Positions 42,611 to 51,080 are shown, counted from the stretch's first letter. The stretch: DNA of 64,000 bases from Sphingomonadales bacterium UBA656 (GCA_002299895.1 DBOC01000007.1:15529-79528), one strand, 5' to 3'. Notes: generated by a model from the sequence alone, not told the origin. Translations and numbers: made by a program.

Positions 42611-43618
42611 ATGTATACTATTAACGGAGCATTGGGCTCACCTTATTCGATGAAGATGCGCGCATTGATGCGTTATCGGCGCATCCCACATTTGTGGGTG
42701 CACGGCGCAGACTCGCGCGATGCTTTGAGCAAGGTCAAGGCGCCGGTCATCCCCGTGATGGAATATCCCGATGGGACATTTCATAATGATTCGACGCCGC
42801 TGATCTATGATCTCGAGGCGCGGCATGCCGAGCGTTCAGTGATCCCGCGCGTTCCTGCGTGCGCCTTTATCGCACATCTGATTGAGGATTTCGCTGACGA
42901 GTGGGTAACAAAGGCCATGTTCGGCTATCGCTGGCTGGAGGAAGTAGACCAAATCCAGATGAGCCGCTGGCTTGCATTTGACGCAATGAAGGGCGGCGGG
43001 CTAGCGACGAGCCAGGCTTTTGCGGAACAGTTTCGTGCACGCCAGGTCGGCCGCATGGCGATTGTCGGCTGCGCCGCTGAAAACTTTCCCTTGATTGAGG
43101 CCTCAACGCACGCAATTCTGGGTGCGCTGGAGGCGCATGTGGTGGACCGCCACTGCCTATTTGGTACCCGCCCGAGCCTTGCTGAGTTCGGCATGTACGG
43201 GCAATTGTCGCAACTTGGCGTTGATCCTACCGCGCAGGCGATGATGCGCAAAGACTATCCTTATAGTTTTCGCTGGTTGCTGCACATTGACGATATGTCC
43301 GGAATCAACGGGGAATGGGATTCGGAGAACGGAGGCGCGGATGCACCTTTTGCGCCGATCATCACCGCATGGCTGGAACAGGTGGGCGAAATCTATATGC
43401 CCTTTCTCCTCGCCAACGCCGCGGCAATGGAAGCTGGAGAGGAAACCTTCAGTATCACGGCCATGGGCCTGCCCTACAGGCAAGGCGTGTTCAAATATCA
43501 GGTAAAGTGCTTAGCTGATTTGCGTGCGCGCTACGCCGCATTGGACAATACGGCGCGGGCGAAGGTCGATCCGCTGCTCGCGCAGACGGGCTGTCTCCAT
43601 GCTTTGCTGAGCGAATGA
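42611..43618 (+). CDS. Glutathione S-transferase N-terminal-domain protein
   Basis: A 335-residue cytoplasmic protein. The first ~75 residues are a thioredoxin-like GST N-terminal domain (MYTINGALGSPYSMKMRALMRY, then KAPVIPVMEYPDGTFHNDSTPLIYDLE). The usual Ser/Cys near residue 11-13 is present and the KVPVL cis-Pro position is conserved. The rest is helical and longer than in standard GSTs (about 200 residues). It could conjugate or reductively dehalogenate a substrate, or isomerise one, with glutathione. AAGGA stands upstream of the ATG. Its stop overlaps the sulfatase start by 4 bases (ATGA), so the two are co-translated. Confidence 0.82.
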   Translation: MYTINGALGSPYSMKMRALMRYRRIPHLWVHGADSRDALSKVKAPVIPVMEYPDGTFHNDSTPLIYDLEARHAERSVIPRVPACAFIAHLIEDFADEWVTKAMFGYRWLEEVDQIQMSRWLAFDAMKGGGLATSQAFAEQFRARQVGRMAIVGCAAENFPLIEASTHAILGALEAHVVDRHCLFGTRPSLAEFGMYGQLSQLGVDPTAQAMMRKDYPYSFRWLLHIDDMSGINGEWDSENGGADAPFAPIITAWLEQVGEIYMPFLLANAAAMEAGEETFSITAMGLPYRQGVFKYQVKCLADLRARYAALDNTARAKVDPLLAQTGCLHALLSE

Positions 43619-45405
43619 GCCTGAAGAGAGCGGCAACCTTATTGACGGCACTGGCGTTTCTCAGCCCGGCAACGCTGGGCGCACAAGTGGCGCCAGCGAA
43701 ACGTCCCAATATTGTCATCCTCCTCGCCGATGACTGGGGTTTTACGGATGTAGGGGCCTTCGGCGGCGAGATTGCGACACCCAATATTGACGCGCTTGCC
43801 GCCAAGGGCGTTCGTTTTTCGAACTTCCATGTGGCGGGGTCCTGCTCGCCAACGCGCGCGATGCTGCAAACCGGTGTGATCAACCACCGAGCTGGCCTGG
43901 GCAATATGCCCGAGACAATCCCACCGGAACATCTGGGCAAACCCGGCTATGAAGCGCAACTCAACAACCGCGTGGTCACCATTGCAGACCAATTACGCGC
44001 GGGTGGTTACCGCACCTACCTGACGGGGAAATGGCATCTGGGACACACGCCTGATACCTTACCGACCGTGCGCGGCTATGATCGGGCACTTGCCCTCGCG
44101 CAATCGGGCGCGGACAATTTTGAAGATAAACCCAATCTGCTGATTTATAACAAGACGGAATGGAGTGAGGGCGGAAAGCCAGCAAAACTGCCCAAGCGCT
44201 TCTATTCCTCAACCCTGATTATCGACAAAATGATCAGCTATATCGATCGCGATAAGGCCACCGGTAAGCCTTTTTTTGCATCGGTCAACTTCATTGCAAA
44301 CCATATTCCGGTGCAGGCACGCGATGCTGACATTGCGGCTTATGCGGGGCGCTACCATTATGGCTGGACTACACTGCGCAAAGAACGCCGTGCCGCTGCG
44401 ATTACCAAAGGGGTGATGCCGGCAGGCGTTCGGACGGTTACCATGAACACCAGTGGTGATTGGACAAAACTGTCGGCACAGCAGCGCGAACAACGTGCCG
44501 GCGCGATGGCCGCTTATGCTGCTATGGGCACGGCGATGGATCGGGAAATCGGCCGATTGATCGCGCATCTCAAGACAATCGGCGCATATGAAAATACCAT
44601 CTTCGTGTTTCTGTCTGACAATGGCGCCGAAGCCACTGATCCCATGAACATGGGTGCATTCACGCGCTGGAACGCCAATCAACTATATGATCAAAGCATC
44701 GCCCAACAGGGACGCCCGGGTTCGCTGACCGCACAAGGTGCAGGGTTTGCCAGCGCATCGGTCTCGCCGCTGCGTGGATACAAGTTTACCGCGAGCGAGG
44801 GTGGCTTGCGTGTTCCGATGATAATGGCCTGGCCGGGCAACCCTGCGATCAAAGGCGGCAGCGTTGCCACAGGTTTTGCTCATGTCACCGATATGCCGAT
44901 GACTTTGCTAAAGCTTGCTGGGGTTGCGGCGCAACAAGGGCGTTTTGCGGGACGCCCCGTCGAGCCAATGACTGGGTTGGACCTAACACCTATGCTCACA
45001 GGGGCCGCATCATCCGTCCATTCAGCAGACAAGCCGTTGGGGTATGAATTGTCCGGCAATGCGGTGTTGTTCAAAGGCGATTACAAGCTGGTTAAAAACC
45101 TGCCGCCTTATGGAGATGGCCGATGGCGGCTTTATAACATTAGCGCCGATCCCGGAGAGACCTTGGATTTATCTGGATCTGACCCAGCCCGCTTTGCTGC
45201 CATGCAAAAGGATTATGTTGCCTTTGCCAAGGTAAACAAAGTGTTGCCGATGCCCGAAGGTTACACAGCGCCCAAACAGATTTTTGCCAATGCGATGCGC
45301 ACATTATTGGTACCGCGACTGCTACAGCTTTGGCCGCTGGGCGCCTTATTGGGGATTGCCATAGCAACCGCAATCTGGTGGCGCAGAAGGCGAAATACTC
45401 GATGA
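43615..45405 (+). CDS. Type I arylsulfatase with signal peptide and C-terminal membrane anchor
   Basis: Hydrolyses sulfate esters with a formylglycine residue. The 596-residue protein has a signal peptide (about 1-23, ending TLGAQ) and the first metal site NIVILLADDWGFTDVG. The activation motif CSPTR has Cys77 as the residue to be oxidised to formylglycine (CxPxR form), followed by LTGKWHLG with catalytic Lys and His. VFLSDNGAE carries the second metal-site Asp/Asn. A C-terminal membrane helix (about 565-587) ends in RRRRNTR, anchoring the enzyme on the periplasmic side. It overlaps both neighbours by 4 bases. Natural substrate unknown. Confidence 0.95.
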   Translation: MSLKRAATLLTALAFLSPATLGAQVAPAKRPNIVILLADDWGFTDVGAFGGEIATPNIDALAAKGVRFSNFHVAGSCSPTRAMLQTGVINHRAGLGNMPETIPPEHLGKPGYEAQLNNRVVTIADQLRAGGYRTYLTGKWHLGHTPDTLPTVRGYDRALALAQSGADNFEDKPNLLIYNKTEWSEGGKPAKLPKRFYSSTLIIDKMISYIDRDKATGKPFFASVNFIANHIPVQARDADIAAYAGRYHYGWTTLRKERRAAAITKGVMPAGVRTVTMNTSGDWTKLSAQQREQRAGAMAAYAAMGTAMDREIGRLIAHLKTIGAYENTIFVFLSDNGAEATDPMNMGAFTRWNANQLYDQSIAQQGRPGSLTAQGAGFASASVSPLRGYKFTASEGGLRVPMIMAWPGNPAIKGGSVATGFAHVTDMPMTLLKLAGVAAQQGRFAGRPVEPMTGLDLTPMLTGAASSVHSADKPLGYELSGNAVLFKGDYKLVKNLPPYGDGRWRLYNISADPGETLDLSGSDPARFAAMQKDYVAFAKVNKVLPMPEGYTAPKQIFANAMRTLLVPRLLQLWPLGALLGIAIATAIWWRRRRNTR

Positions 45406-46643
45406 AGGGCTATTGGCCTAGTCCCTGGCCTAGCGAGGACGGCGGCCCTCGCCGATTACAGTCGACTCCCGATCCTCAGGTTCTGGCACATCCAAATAGT
45501 CTGCGGTTCGCGACGACTTCGCGGCGCCGGTTGATGACGACGATGACCGTGCTCGGCGATCCGGGCGAGATTTTCGTGCTGACCCATCAGGCGCTGCGAT
45601 CACAGATCGGGCTGCCAACCACCGCGCAGGTCGAGCGTATCGATCCGTTGACACTGCGTTCTCTCGTCCGCAGCCCTCGCCTTGATGGCGGCCCGATGTG
45701 GCCGGGTGGGATGGCGATCCACCGCAATGGCGATCTGTTCACCGTCTATGGACGCCACATTCATCGCTTAGCCCGCGCAGATTTAACTGTCCGCGCAGCA
45801 GCGAAATTGCCCGTCAATCAGCCCTATAACAGTTTCGTGATTTTGGATTGCGGGTTGATTATAACGAAGAACCTCTCGCTTCGCTCCACAGCACAGCTTT
45901 GCGTGATCGATCCGGACGATTTGTCTCTCGTCTGCCCGCCGCTCGATTGCGCCGAGCAATCGGTGGCGCGACTCAGCGCCGTTGGAAATACCGTCTATGT
46001 CGTCGGTGTGCGGACATTAACCCGCTATCATTGGGATGGCACTGCCCTGCGGCGCGACGATAGCTGGGCCTGCCCCTATATCGGGGATAGCCAGCGCAGC
46101 CATGGTTGGGATGCGGTTATCGGGGATCGGCACCTTTGGCTGATGGACAATGGCCAGCATCGCTATCGTACAAATATGGTCGGACGCGGCGTTGCGCAGG
46201 CACCCAACCGGCTCATCCGCGTTTCCCTTGCAGATGCTGAAGACTGGCAATCCATCGACGTCAGCGGTTTGCAGGGTGGCAGCGTCACCAACCCGCCGCT
46301 CTGGGATGAAGCACGACAAATTGTCATCGCATATGACAGCGCCAATCGCGTCATTTGCGGCTTCCGCTTCGAAGAAGAGAAGCGCGCGCTTGTGCCATTG
46401 TGGAGGCGAGATGGTTTGGGCTGCGCCAGCCACATGCTGCATTTCCCCGAAAGCGGCCTGATTTGCACTAATGATTATCAGCGCCGCGAAGCAATCGTCC
46501 TGCTCGACATCTCTAACGGAGCGACAGTTGCGCGGGTCGAAACAGGTGGGTTGATGCAAGGGGTGGTGTTTCCCTCACCCGGCTGGAATCAAGATTTCTA
46601 TTGGTGCTCGATGGACCAGGTGACGCGGATCGCGTTGACGTGA
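45402..46643 (+). CDS. Propeller-like protein of unknown function, coupled to the sulfatase
   Basis: The 413-residue product has no signal peptide and no family I can name. It consists of repeated short strands with patterns such as NGDLFTVYGRHIHRL, GNTVYVVGVRTLTRYHWDG, DRHLWLMDNG and HFPESGLICTNDYQRREAIVLLDI, which suggests a beta-propeller of six or seven blades, as in SMP-30 or PQQ-like scaffolds. The start overlaps the sulfatase stop (ATGA). It may hydrolyse, isomerise or bind the desulfated product; this is an inference from position only. It is convergent with the dehalogenase genes, 15 bases away. Confidence 0.7.
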   Translation: MKGYWPSPWPSEDGGPRRLQSTPDPQVLAHPNSLRFATTSRRRLMTTMTVLGDPGEIFVLTHQALRSQIGLPTTAQVERIDPLTLRSLVRSPRLDGGPMWPGGMAIHRNGDLFTVYGRHIHRLARADLTVRAAAKLPVNQPYNSFVILDCGLIITKNLSLRSTAQLCVIDPDDLSLVCPPLDCAEQSVARLSAVGNTVYVVGVRTLTRYHWDGTALRRDDSWACPYIGDSQRSHGWDAVIGDRHLWLMDNGQHRYRTNMVGRGVAQAPNRLIRVSLADAEDWQSIDVSGLQGGSVTNPPLWDEARQIVIAYDSANRVICGFRFEEEKRALVPLWRRDGLGCASHMLHFPESGLICTNDYQRREAIVLLDISNGATVARVETGGLMQGVVFPSPGWNQDFYWCSMDQVTRIALT

Positions 46644-46658
46644 TCCGCGCAGCCGAAC

Positions 46659-47561
46659 TTATTTCTGTGCCGCGATGAAATTGAGGATGAGATCGAGAAG
46701 CTGTTCGGGCTGATCTTCCTGACAGAAATGGCTGGCATCGATCCGGCTATGCTGCTGCCCCTTGGCACCAGGAATGCGGTGCTGAATTTCGGCATCGAGA
46801 TGACCTAGCACTTTGTCCTGATTACCAAAGCAAGTGAGCACCGGTTTTTCGAAGCGTTCAAGCACTACCCAAGCGGCGCGATTTTCGGCGACCGAGGGAT
46901 GATCCGATGTTGTCGGTACGAGCAAAGGAAATTGGCGGGCGCCTGCCTTAAAACTCTCATCGGGGAACGGCGCGTCATAAGCAGCGATTTCGGCGCTAGT
47001 CAGTGCGCGATTACAGCCGCCGTCTACGATCCGGCCAGTCTTAAACTCAGGCGTAGCCTGACTGAATGTCCGCCAAGCATCGAAACCCGGCCCAATGCTC
47101 TCACCAAAGGGCAGATAGGTGTTTGAAATAACTAGCCTGGCAAAGCGCTCCGGAAAGGCGGCAACCAGTCGCAGCCCAATCAACCCACCCCAATCCTGAC
47201 AAAACAGCGTGATGTTGTTCAAATCAAGCTGCGTCAGCCAGTCGCTCATCCAACCGACATGGCGTTCATAACTATAATCATCACAGTTGGCGGGCTTGTC
47301 TGACTTGCCAAAGCCGATCAGATCAGGCGCCAGTACGCGGTGGCCAGCGGCAACGAGCGATGGTATAAATTTGCGGTAGAGATAGGACCAGGTCGGCTCT
47401 CCATGGAGCAGCAAGATCGGCCCAGCTTCACGGTCCCCTTCATCGACATAATGGAGGCGTAAGGCGGGTGTATTTTGCGCAGCAACATCAACATAATGAG
47501 CCGCGAAGGGATAGTCCGAAAGGTCTGCGAATGCAGCCTCAGGGGTTCGCAAGACCTTCAA
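46659..47561 (-). CDS. Haloalkane dehalogenase, DhlA-like (second in tandem)
   Basis: Alpha/beta hydrolase that replaces a carbon-bound halogen by hydroxyl. The 300-residue protein has the catalytic Asp123 in CQDWGG with Trp124 next to it, the acid Asp249 after strand 7 (FGNQDKV) and His278 (DASHFCQED). It also has the HGEPTW loop (53-58) and a cap-domain Trp163 in GFDAWRTF, which match DhlA/HLD-I enzymes. The start is TTG, overlapping the TGA of the upstream paralogue (TTGA), so the two are translated together. The HLD-I assignment and halogen activity are inferred; related enzymes without dehalogenase activity exist. Confidence 0.88.
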   Translation of the reverse strand: MKVLRTPEAAFADLSDYPFAAHYVDVAAQNTPALRLHYVDEGDREAGPILLLHGEPTWSYLYRKFIPSLVAAGHRVLAPDLIGFGKSDKPANCDDYSYERHVGWMSDWLTQLDLNNITLFCQDWGGLIGLRLVAAFPERFARLVISNTYLPFGESIGPGFDAWRTFSQATPEFKTGRIVDGGCNRALTSAEIAAYDAPFPDESFKAGARQFPLLVPTTSDHPSVAENRAAWVVLERFEKPVLTCFGNQDKVLGHLDAEIQHRIPGAKGQQHSRIDASHFCQEDQPEQLLDLILNFIAAQK

Positions 47562-48454
47562 CGCGAAAGCACTTTTAAAATGCAGTCGACAAAACCTTGC
47601 GGATCATTTTCTTGAATGAAGTGACCGCCCTTCAACGTGCAATGTGGCTGACCGGCGGTGCCGGGAACGCGGCCTATAAAACGGTTCTCGCCGCCGCGCG
47701 TCACTGGATCGCCATCGCTGAAGCAGCATAGGAACGGCTTGTTCCATTGCTCAAACACCTGCCACGCGCGTTTCTGATCGGGGATCGCGACATTGTTCTC
47801 AAACGGAACGAAGGTCGGAAAAATGCGCGCACCGGCTTTGTAATTGCTGTCAGGGAATGGCGCGTCATAAGCGGCAATCTCCGCAGCGCTGAGTGCCCGC
47901 TTCGCCCCAGCGTTGACGATTTTTCCTATCGGAAAAAACGGGCTCCATTGGGAAAAGGCACGCCAGATAGCGAAAGCCCGAGGGGCAGGGCCGCCTTCAG
48001 GTAACCCGCCATTTGACAAAACGACGCTGGCAAAGCGATCAGGCATGTCAGCTACCAGGCGCAAACCGATCAACGACCCCCAATCCTGACAGACGAGCGT
48101 CATGTTATTCAGGTCAATCGCCTCGATCCATTGACGCATCCATCCAACATGGCGTGCATAGCTATAGTCGGTTTTTTTAGTTGGCTTATCCGATTTGCCG
48201 AAGCCAATCAGATCAGGTGCCACGACGCGAAAGCCTGCCGCGACTACCGGGCCGATCATATGGCGATAAAGATAGCTCCAGCTTGGCTCGCCATGCATCA
48301 TTAACACTACCGGCGCATCACGCGGCCCTTCATCCACATAATGCACGCGCAATGCTGTGCCGTCTGAAGGATCGGCAATTTCCACATAATTTGGCGTAAA
48401 TGGAAAATCGTGGATGTCGGCAAAGGCGCTATCGGGTGTACGAAGGACTTTCAA
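47558..48454 (-). CDS. Haloalkane dehalogenase, DhlA-like (first in tandem)
   Basis: Paralogue of the next gene. The 298-residue protein keeps the same active-site plan: Asp124-Trp125 in CQDWGS, Asp249 (FSDGDPV), His278 (KGGHFIQED), HGEPSW and a cap Trp164. It also starts with TTG (MKVLRTPDSAFAD), with AGGGGA 6 bases upstream. The promoter is the operator 2/-10 pair at 48474-48497. The cap region (residues ~145-175) differs most from the second copy, so the two may prefer different halides or chain lengths. Confidence 0.88.
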   Translation of the reverse strand: MKVLRTPDSAFADIHDFPFTPNYVEIADPSDGTALRVHYVDEGPRDAPVVLMMHGEPSWSYLYRHMIGPVVAAGFRVVAPDLIGFGKSDKPTKKTDYSYARHVGWMRQWIEAIDLNNMTLVCQDWGSLIGLRLVADMPDRFASVVLSNGGLPEGGPAPRAFAIWRAFSQWSPFFPIGKIVNAGAKRALSAAEIAAYDAPFPDSNYKAGARIFPTFVPFENNVAIPDQKRAWQVFEQWNKPFLCCFSDGDPVTRGGENRFIGRVPGTAGQPHCTLKGGHFIQENDPQGFVDCILKVLSR

Positions 48455-48473
48455 AAGTTATCCCCTAAGATAA

Positions 48474-48497
48474 ATTATATTGACACTTTAAGTGCCA
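48474..48497 (-). promoter_or_regulatory. Operator 2 and -10 hexamer of the dehalogenase pair
   Basis: Minus-strand reading: the 17-base inverted repeat TGGCACTTAAAGTGTCA (48497-48481), one A, then TATAAT (48479-48474), 20 bases before the TTG start codon. The plus-strand form TGACACTTTAAGTGCCA fits the same TGRCAY-N4-ARTGYCA pattern as operators 1 and 3. Its position between -35 and -10 fits repression. Confidence 0.72.
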
Positions 48498-48513
48498 TAT
48501 TATGAATGAAAGG

Positions 48514-49425
48514 TCAATAAGCTGGCGCATTCCTCTTCGTATCGACCAGCCTAAAACCGATATGGTCGGTCCCTAGCCCGCGTTCCTGAAACTGACGCGC
48601 GGCGGGGCGATAGCGCGCGCAATAATTGGCGGCACAGAGGTACGATCCGCCTTTTATAACGTTAACCGGCTCGCTGGCGTCGGGGCGCATTCCGCTGGCG
48701 CTCGTCCATTCCCACACATTCCCGATCATATCATACAGACCAAATCGGTTCGGTTTGAAACAGCCCACAGGTGCCCGGCCGCCATAGCCATCGGTGTTAA
48801 GATTTTTGATCGGAAAGACACCTTGATAATAATTTGCTTGTGGCCGGCCCTTCGCATCGACCGGCTCTGGCACAGCAGCGTCGCCGCCGCGCGCAGCATA
48901 TTCCCACTGCGCCTCACTCGGCAATGCCTTGCCCATCCATTGCGCATAGGCCTCTGCATCCTGATAAGCGATCTGGACGACGGGGTCGTTGTCTCGACCA
49001 ACGATGCTCTCTTTCTGTCCAGAAGGATGCCGCCATTGTGCGCCCGGCACCCAACGCCACCAGCGCGGGTCGGCGTCGGACGGCGTATTGAACACAGCAG
49101 AACCGGGAACCAGCATTTCTGGCGGTGCATCGGGCAGCTTAGGCGGATCGCGCTCGGCGACGGTCTTATAACCAGTCGCCTTTACGAAGGCTGCAAATTC
49201 TGCGTTAGTCACTTCATGTGTATCGATCCAGAACCCTTTGACCGTCGCGGTTTGCGGCGGTCCTTCCTCTGGGTAATGCGGATCGTCACCCATCACGAAG
49301 CTACCGCCAGCTATCCAAACCATTTTGCTGCCCGATAGGTCAGTACACATTGCATCGGGTGACACAGATGCATCGCTGCACCCGGACAGAATTACCAAGC
49401 CGAGAGCAAACCCAAAGCGTTGCAT
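48514..49425 (-). CDS. Formylglycine-generating enzyme with lipoprotein signal
   Basis: Oxidises the active-site Cys of type I sulfatases to formylglycine. The 303-residue protein starts with a lipoprotein signal sequence (MQRFGFALGLVILSGC, lipid Cys16, Ser at +2). The FGE-sulfatase domain follows: MVWIAGGSFVMG, EVTNAEFAAFV, LPSEAQWEYAARGG and GNVWEWT. The two copper-binding/catalytic cysteines are Cys264 and Cys269 in GGSYLCAANYCARYRPAAR, spaced as in known aerobic FGEs. It is therefore a full enzyme and not one of the cysteine-less structural relatives. Its start overlaps the TetR stop by one base (TGATG), so they are co-translated. Sulfatases at 43615 and 51986 are the likely clients. Confidence 0.92.
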   Translation of the reverse strand: MQRFGFALGLVILSGCSDASVSPDAMCTDLSGSKMVWIAGGSFVMGDDPHYPEEGPPQTATVKGFWIDTHEVTNAEFAAFVKATGYKTVAERDPPKLPDAPPEMLVPGSAVFNTPSDADPRWWRWVPGAQWRHPSGQKESIVGRDNDPVVQIAYQDAEAYAQWMGKALPSEAQWEYAARGGDAAVPEPVDAKGRPQANYYQGVFPIKNLNTDGYGGRAPVGCFKPNRFGLYDMIGNVWEWTSASGMRPDASEPVNVIKGGSYLCAANYCARYRPAARQFQERGLGTDHIGFRLVDTKRNAPAY

Positions 49426-50045
49426 CAAGCCACCGGCATGCAAGCCATCGCATCGCCTAGCAATCGCCGGACAACGGCCTTCGCGTCCTCAAAAGTTAGT
49501 ACCTGATCATGCCGTAACAGTCGCCATGTCTGGAAACCCAATATAACGTTGAGACCATGGGTTCCCGCAACATCGGCCTTTACCACCGCGGGCAAATGCG
49601 CCTCAATAGTATCAGATTCCAGCCGCAACATTCGGCGGTAATCCTGCATCAGATAGGGTGACTGGAAGCGTTTGAGATTGCCTGAAATCCGATAAGGCAT
49701 AATGGTTTCAAAAACCATGGCTCGGCGGTCCGCGATGTCGAACAGCTTTTCCTTCCAAGTAGCGCCAGTTGGCGGTTCAAGGATGAAGGGCATCACCTGC
49801 GCCTCAATAACTTCCCCCATTTCGCGGTAAAGTTCATCCATATCGTCAAAGTGTCGAAAAACAGAGCGGAGCCCTACACCCGCCACCTCTGCTACCCGCG
49901 CGGCACTTGGCGCGACATCGCCTTTACCAACCAGATCGAGCATCGCTGCGACAATCTTGCTCCGGCTCGATCGGCTTCTCTCCCGCCGACCATCGGTTAA
50001 CGGCGTTTCTGAGCGGGCTGTCATCTTGTGCGATACGTTGGTCAT
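49425..50045 (-). CDS. TetR/AcrR family regulator
   Basis: One-component transcription factor, 206 residues. The N-terminal helix-turn-helix domain (about 28-75) has the TetR pattern RSRSSRSKIVAAMLDLV, AARVAEVAGVGLRSVFRHFDDMDELY. The ligand domain is variable. It is divergent from the cysteine-rich gene, and operator 3 lies 63 bases upstream of its start in the shared region. It is the only regulator gene in the 42-54 kb block, so it is the natural candidate to bind all three operators. The inducing ligand might be a substrate or product of the sulfatase/dehalogenase enzymes. FGE follows it in the same unit. Confidence 0.9.
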   Translation of the reverse strand: MTNVSHKMTARSETPLTDGRRERSRSSRSKIVAAMLDLVGKGDVAPSAARVAEVAGVGLRSVFRHFDDMDELYREMGEVIEAQVMPFILEPPTGATWKEKLFDIADRRAMVFETIMPYRISGNLKRFQSPYLMQDYRRMLRLESDTIEAHLPAVVKADVAGTHGLNVILGFQTWRLLRHDQVLTFEDAKAVVRRLLGDAMACMPVA

Positions 50046-50108
50046 GCATCTTTATTTTGCGGCAAATGGGCGCGGGCGCAAGCGACAATAGTCATTGCAA
50101 AAATATTT

Positions 50109-50132
50109 TGGCATAATTAATGCCAATATAGT
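50109..50132 (+). promoter_or_regulatory. Operator 3 and -10 hexamer of the second sulfatase operon
   Basis: The inverted repeat TGGCATAATTAATGCCA (50109-50125; perfect apart from one central pair), one A, then TATAGT (50127-50132), 33 bases before the ATG of the cysteine-rich gene. It lies between the divergent tetR gene and this operon, a usual place for an autoregulating TetR operator. Extended by T and A on the two sides it becomes a 19-base repeat. Confidence 0.75.
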
Positions 50133-50165
50133 TCATCTGCTGAATATGAGAGGGTACAGATAAGC

Positions 50166-50417
50166 ATGTCGAGAATAGCATTTATTTTGGCGGCGTCTGG
50201 CCTTCTTTTTTCTGCGCCACCGGTGTTGGCGCAGGACAGTGTCCGCAACGCATGTATGCCGGACATTCGTAAATACTGCTCGGCAGAATTGGCAACCTTT
50301 AGCCGCGATAAGGTTCGGGCATGCCTCATCAAAAACATCAAAAAAACCACCCCCGCCTGTCAAGAGGCCGCGAAGGCGCGGCGCGATGCCGAGCGCGCTA
50401 AAAAAATAGGCAGCTAG
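50166..50417 (+). CDS. Small secreted cysteine-rich (GLG1-like) protein
   Basis: An 83-residue protein with signal peptide (about 1-23, ending PVLAQ). The mature 60 residues carry four cysteines in CMPDIRKYC, RACLIKN and TPACQEA. This fits the cysteine-rich GLG1 repeat of the animal Golgi protein, which is also found singly in alphaproteobacterial exported proteins. Two disulfides are likely. No activity is known. First gene of the operon ending with the second sulfatase; a GAGAGGG sequence precedes the ATG. Confidence 0.78.
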   Translation: MSRIAFILAASGLLFSAPPVLAQDSVRNACMPDIRKYCSAELATFSRDKVRACLIKNIKKTTPACQEAAKARRDAERAKKIGS

Positions 50418-50421
50418 AACC

Positions 50422-51051
50422 ATGACTATATGGATAATCTGGGGCACGGCGCTGCTCACTTATGTCGGTTTTCGGCTGTGGTATGATAATTGGTCTGGTC
50501 CGCTGAAACCTGCCGAAATAGATGCGTTTCTTAAACAAATGGCAGGGCGTTTCGAAGGTACAGGAAATAGCCCTCAGGTTTTGCGGGCTTTCCTTGAGGC
50601 CGATGACGGCCGTGAGTTTGTCATGCTCAATCTGGTCAAAGCGCAAATGGAGCAGGTGGAGGACCCCAAGACAGGACACATGGTTCAAGGCTTTGATCTG
50701 CTGAAGCGTTATTCCAAGCGCTTTATGCCAGTTCTTTTCCGCAATGGCGGCCATCCCGCGATGGTTGGTCGCAAGGTCGGTGGCTATATCGATGCTTGGA
50801 ACACCGAAGCGGATCCCGATTGGACGATCTTTGGTCTGATGCGCTATCGCAGTCGCCGCGACATGATAAAATTAGTAATGGATCCGGCCTTTATGGAGGG
50901 GCATCCGGACAAGCTGTTGGGCACTTTGGCCACCTTTTCCTTTCCGACGCAGCGTGTGCTGTCTCTCTACCTCAGCCCGCGGATCACAGTTGCGCTTATG
51001 CTGGCACTAATCGCGGCCTTGGGCCATGTCGCCCTGCTGACATTTGTTTGA
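50422..51051 (+). CDS. DUF1330-like protein with N- and C-terminal membrane helices
   Basis: Unknown function. Of 209 residues, about 3-20 and about 185-207 are membrane helices. Between them lies an alpha/beta region whose EFVMLNLVKAQ and WTIFGLMRYRSRRDMIKLVMDPAF (quoted by its ends) resemble the dimeric ferredoxin-like barrel of DUF1330. The protein would sit at the membrane with the barrel in the cytoplasm or periplasm. It follows the cysteine-rich gene by 4 bases and its stop touches a downstream start (TGATG). Confidence 0.6.
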   Translation: MTIWIIWGTALLTYVGFRLWYDNWSGPLKPAEIDAFLKQMAGRFEGTGNSPQVLRAFLEADDGREFVMLNLVKAQMEQVEDPKTGHMVQGFDLLKRYSKRFMPVLFRNGGHPAMVGRKVGGYIDAWNTEADPDWTIFGLMRYRSRRDMIKLVMDPAFMEGHPDKLLGTLATFSFPTQRVLSLYLSPRITVALMLALIAALGHVALLTFV

Positions 51052-51080
51052 TGATATTGCGGACGAAGGAACGTCGCGAG

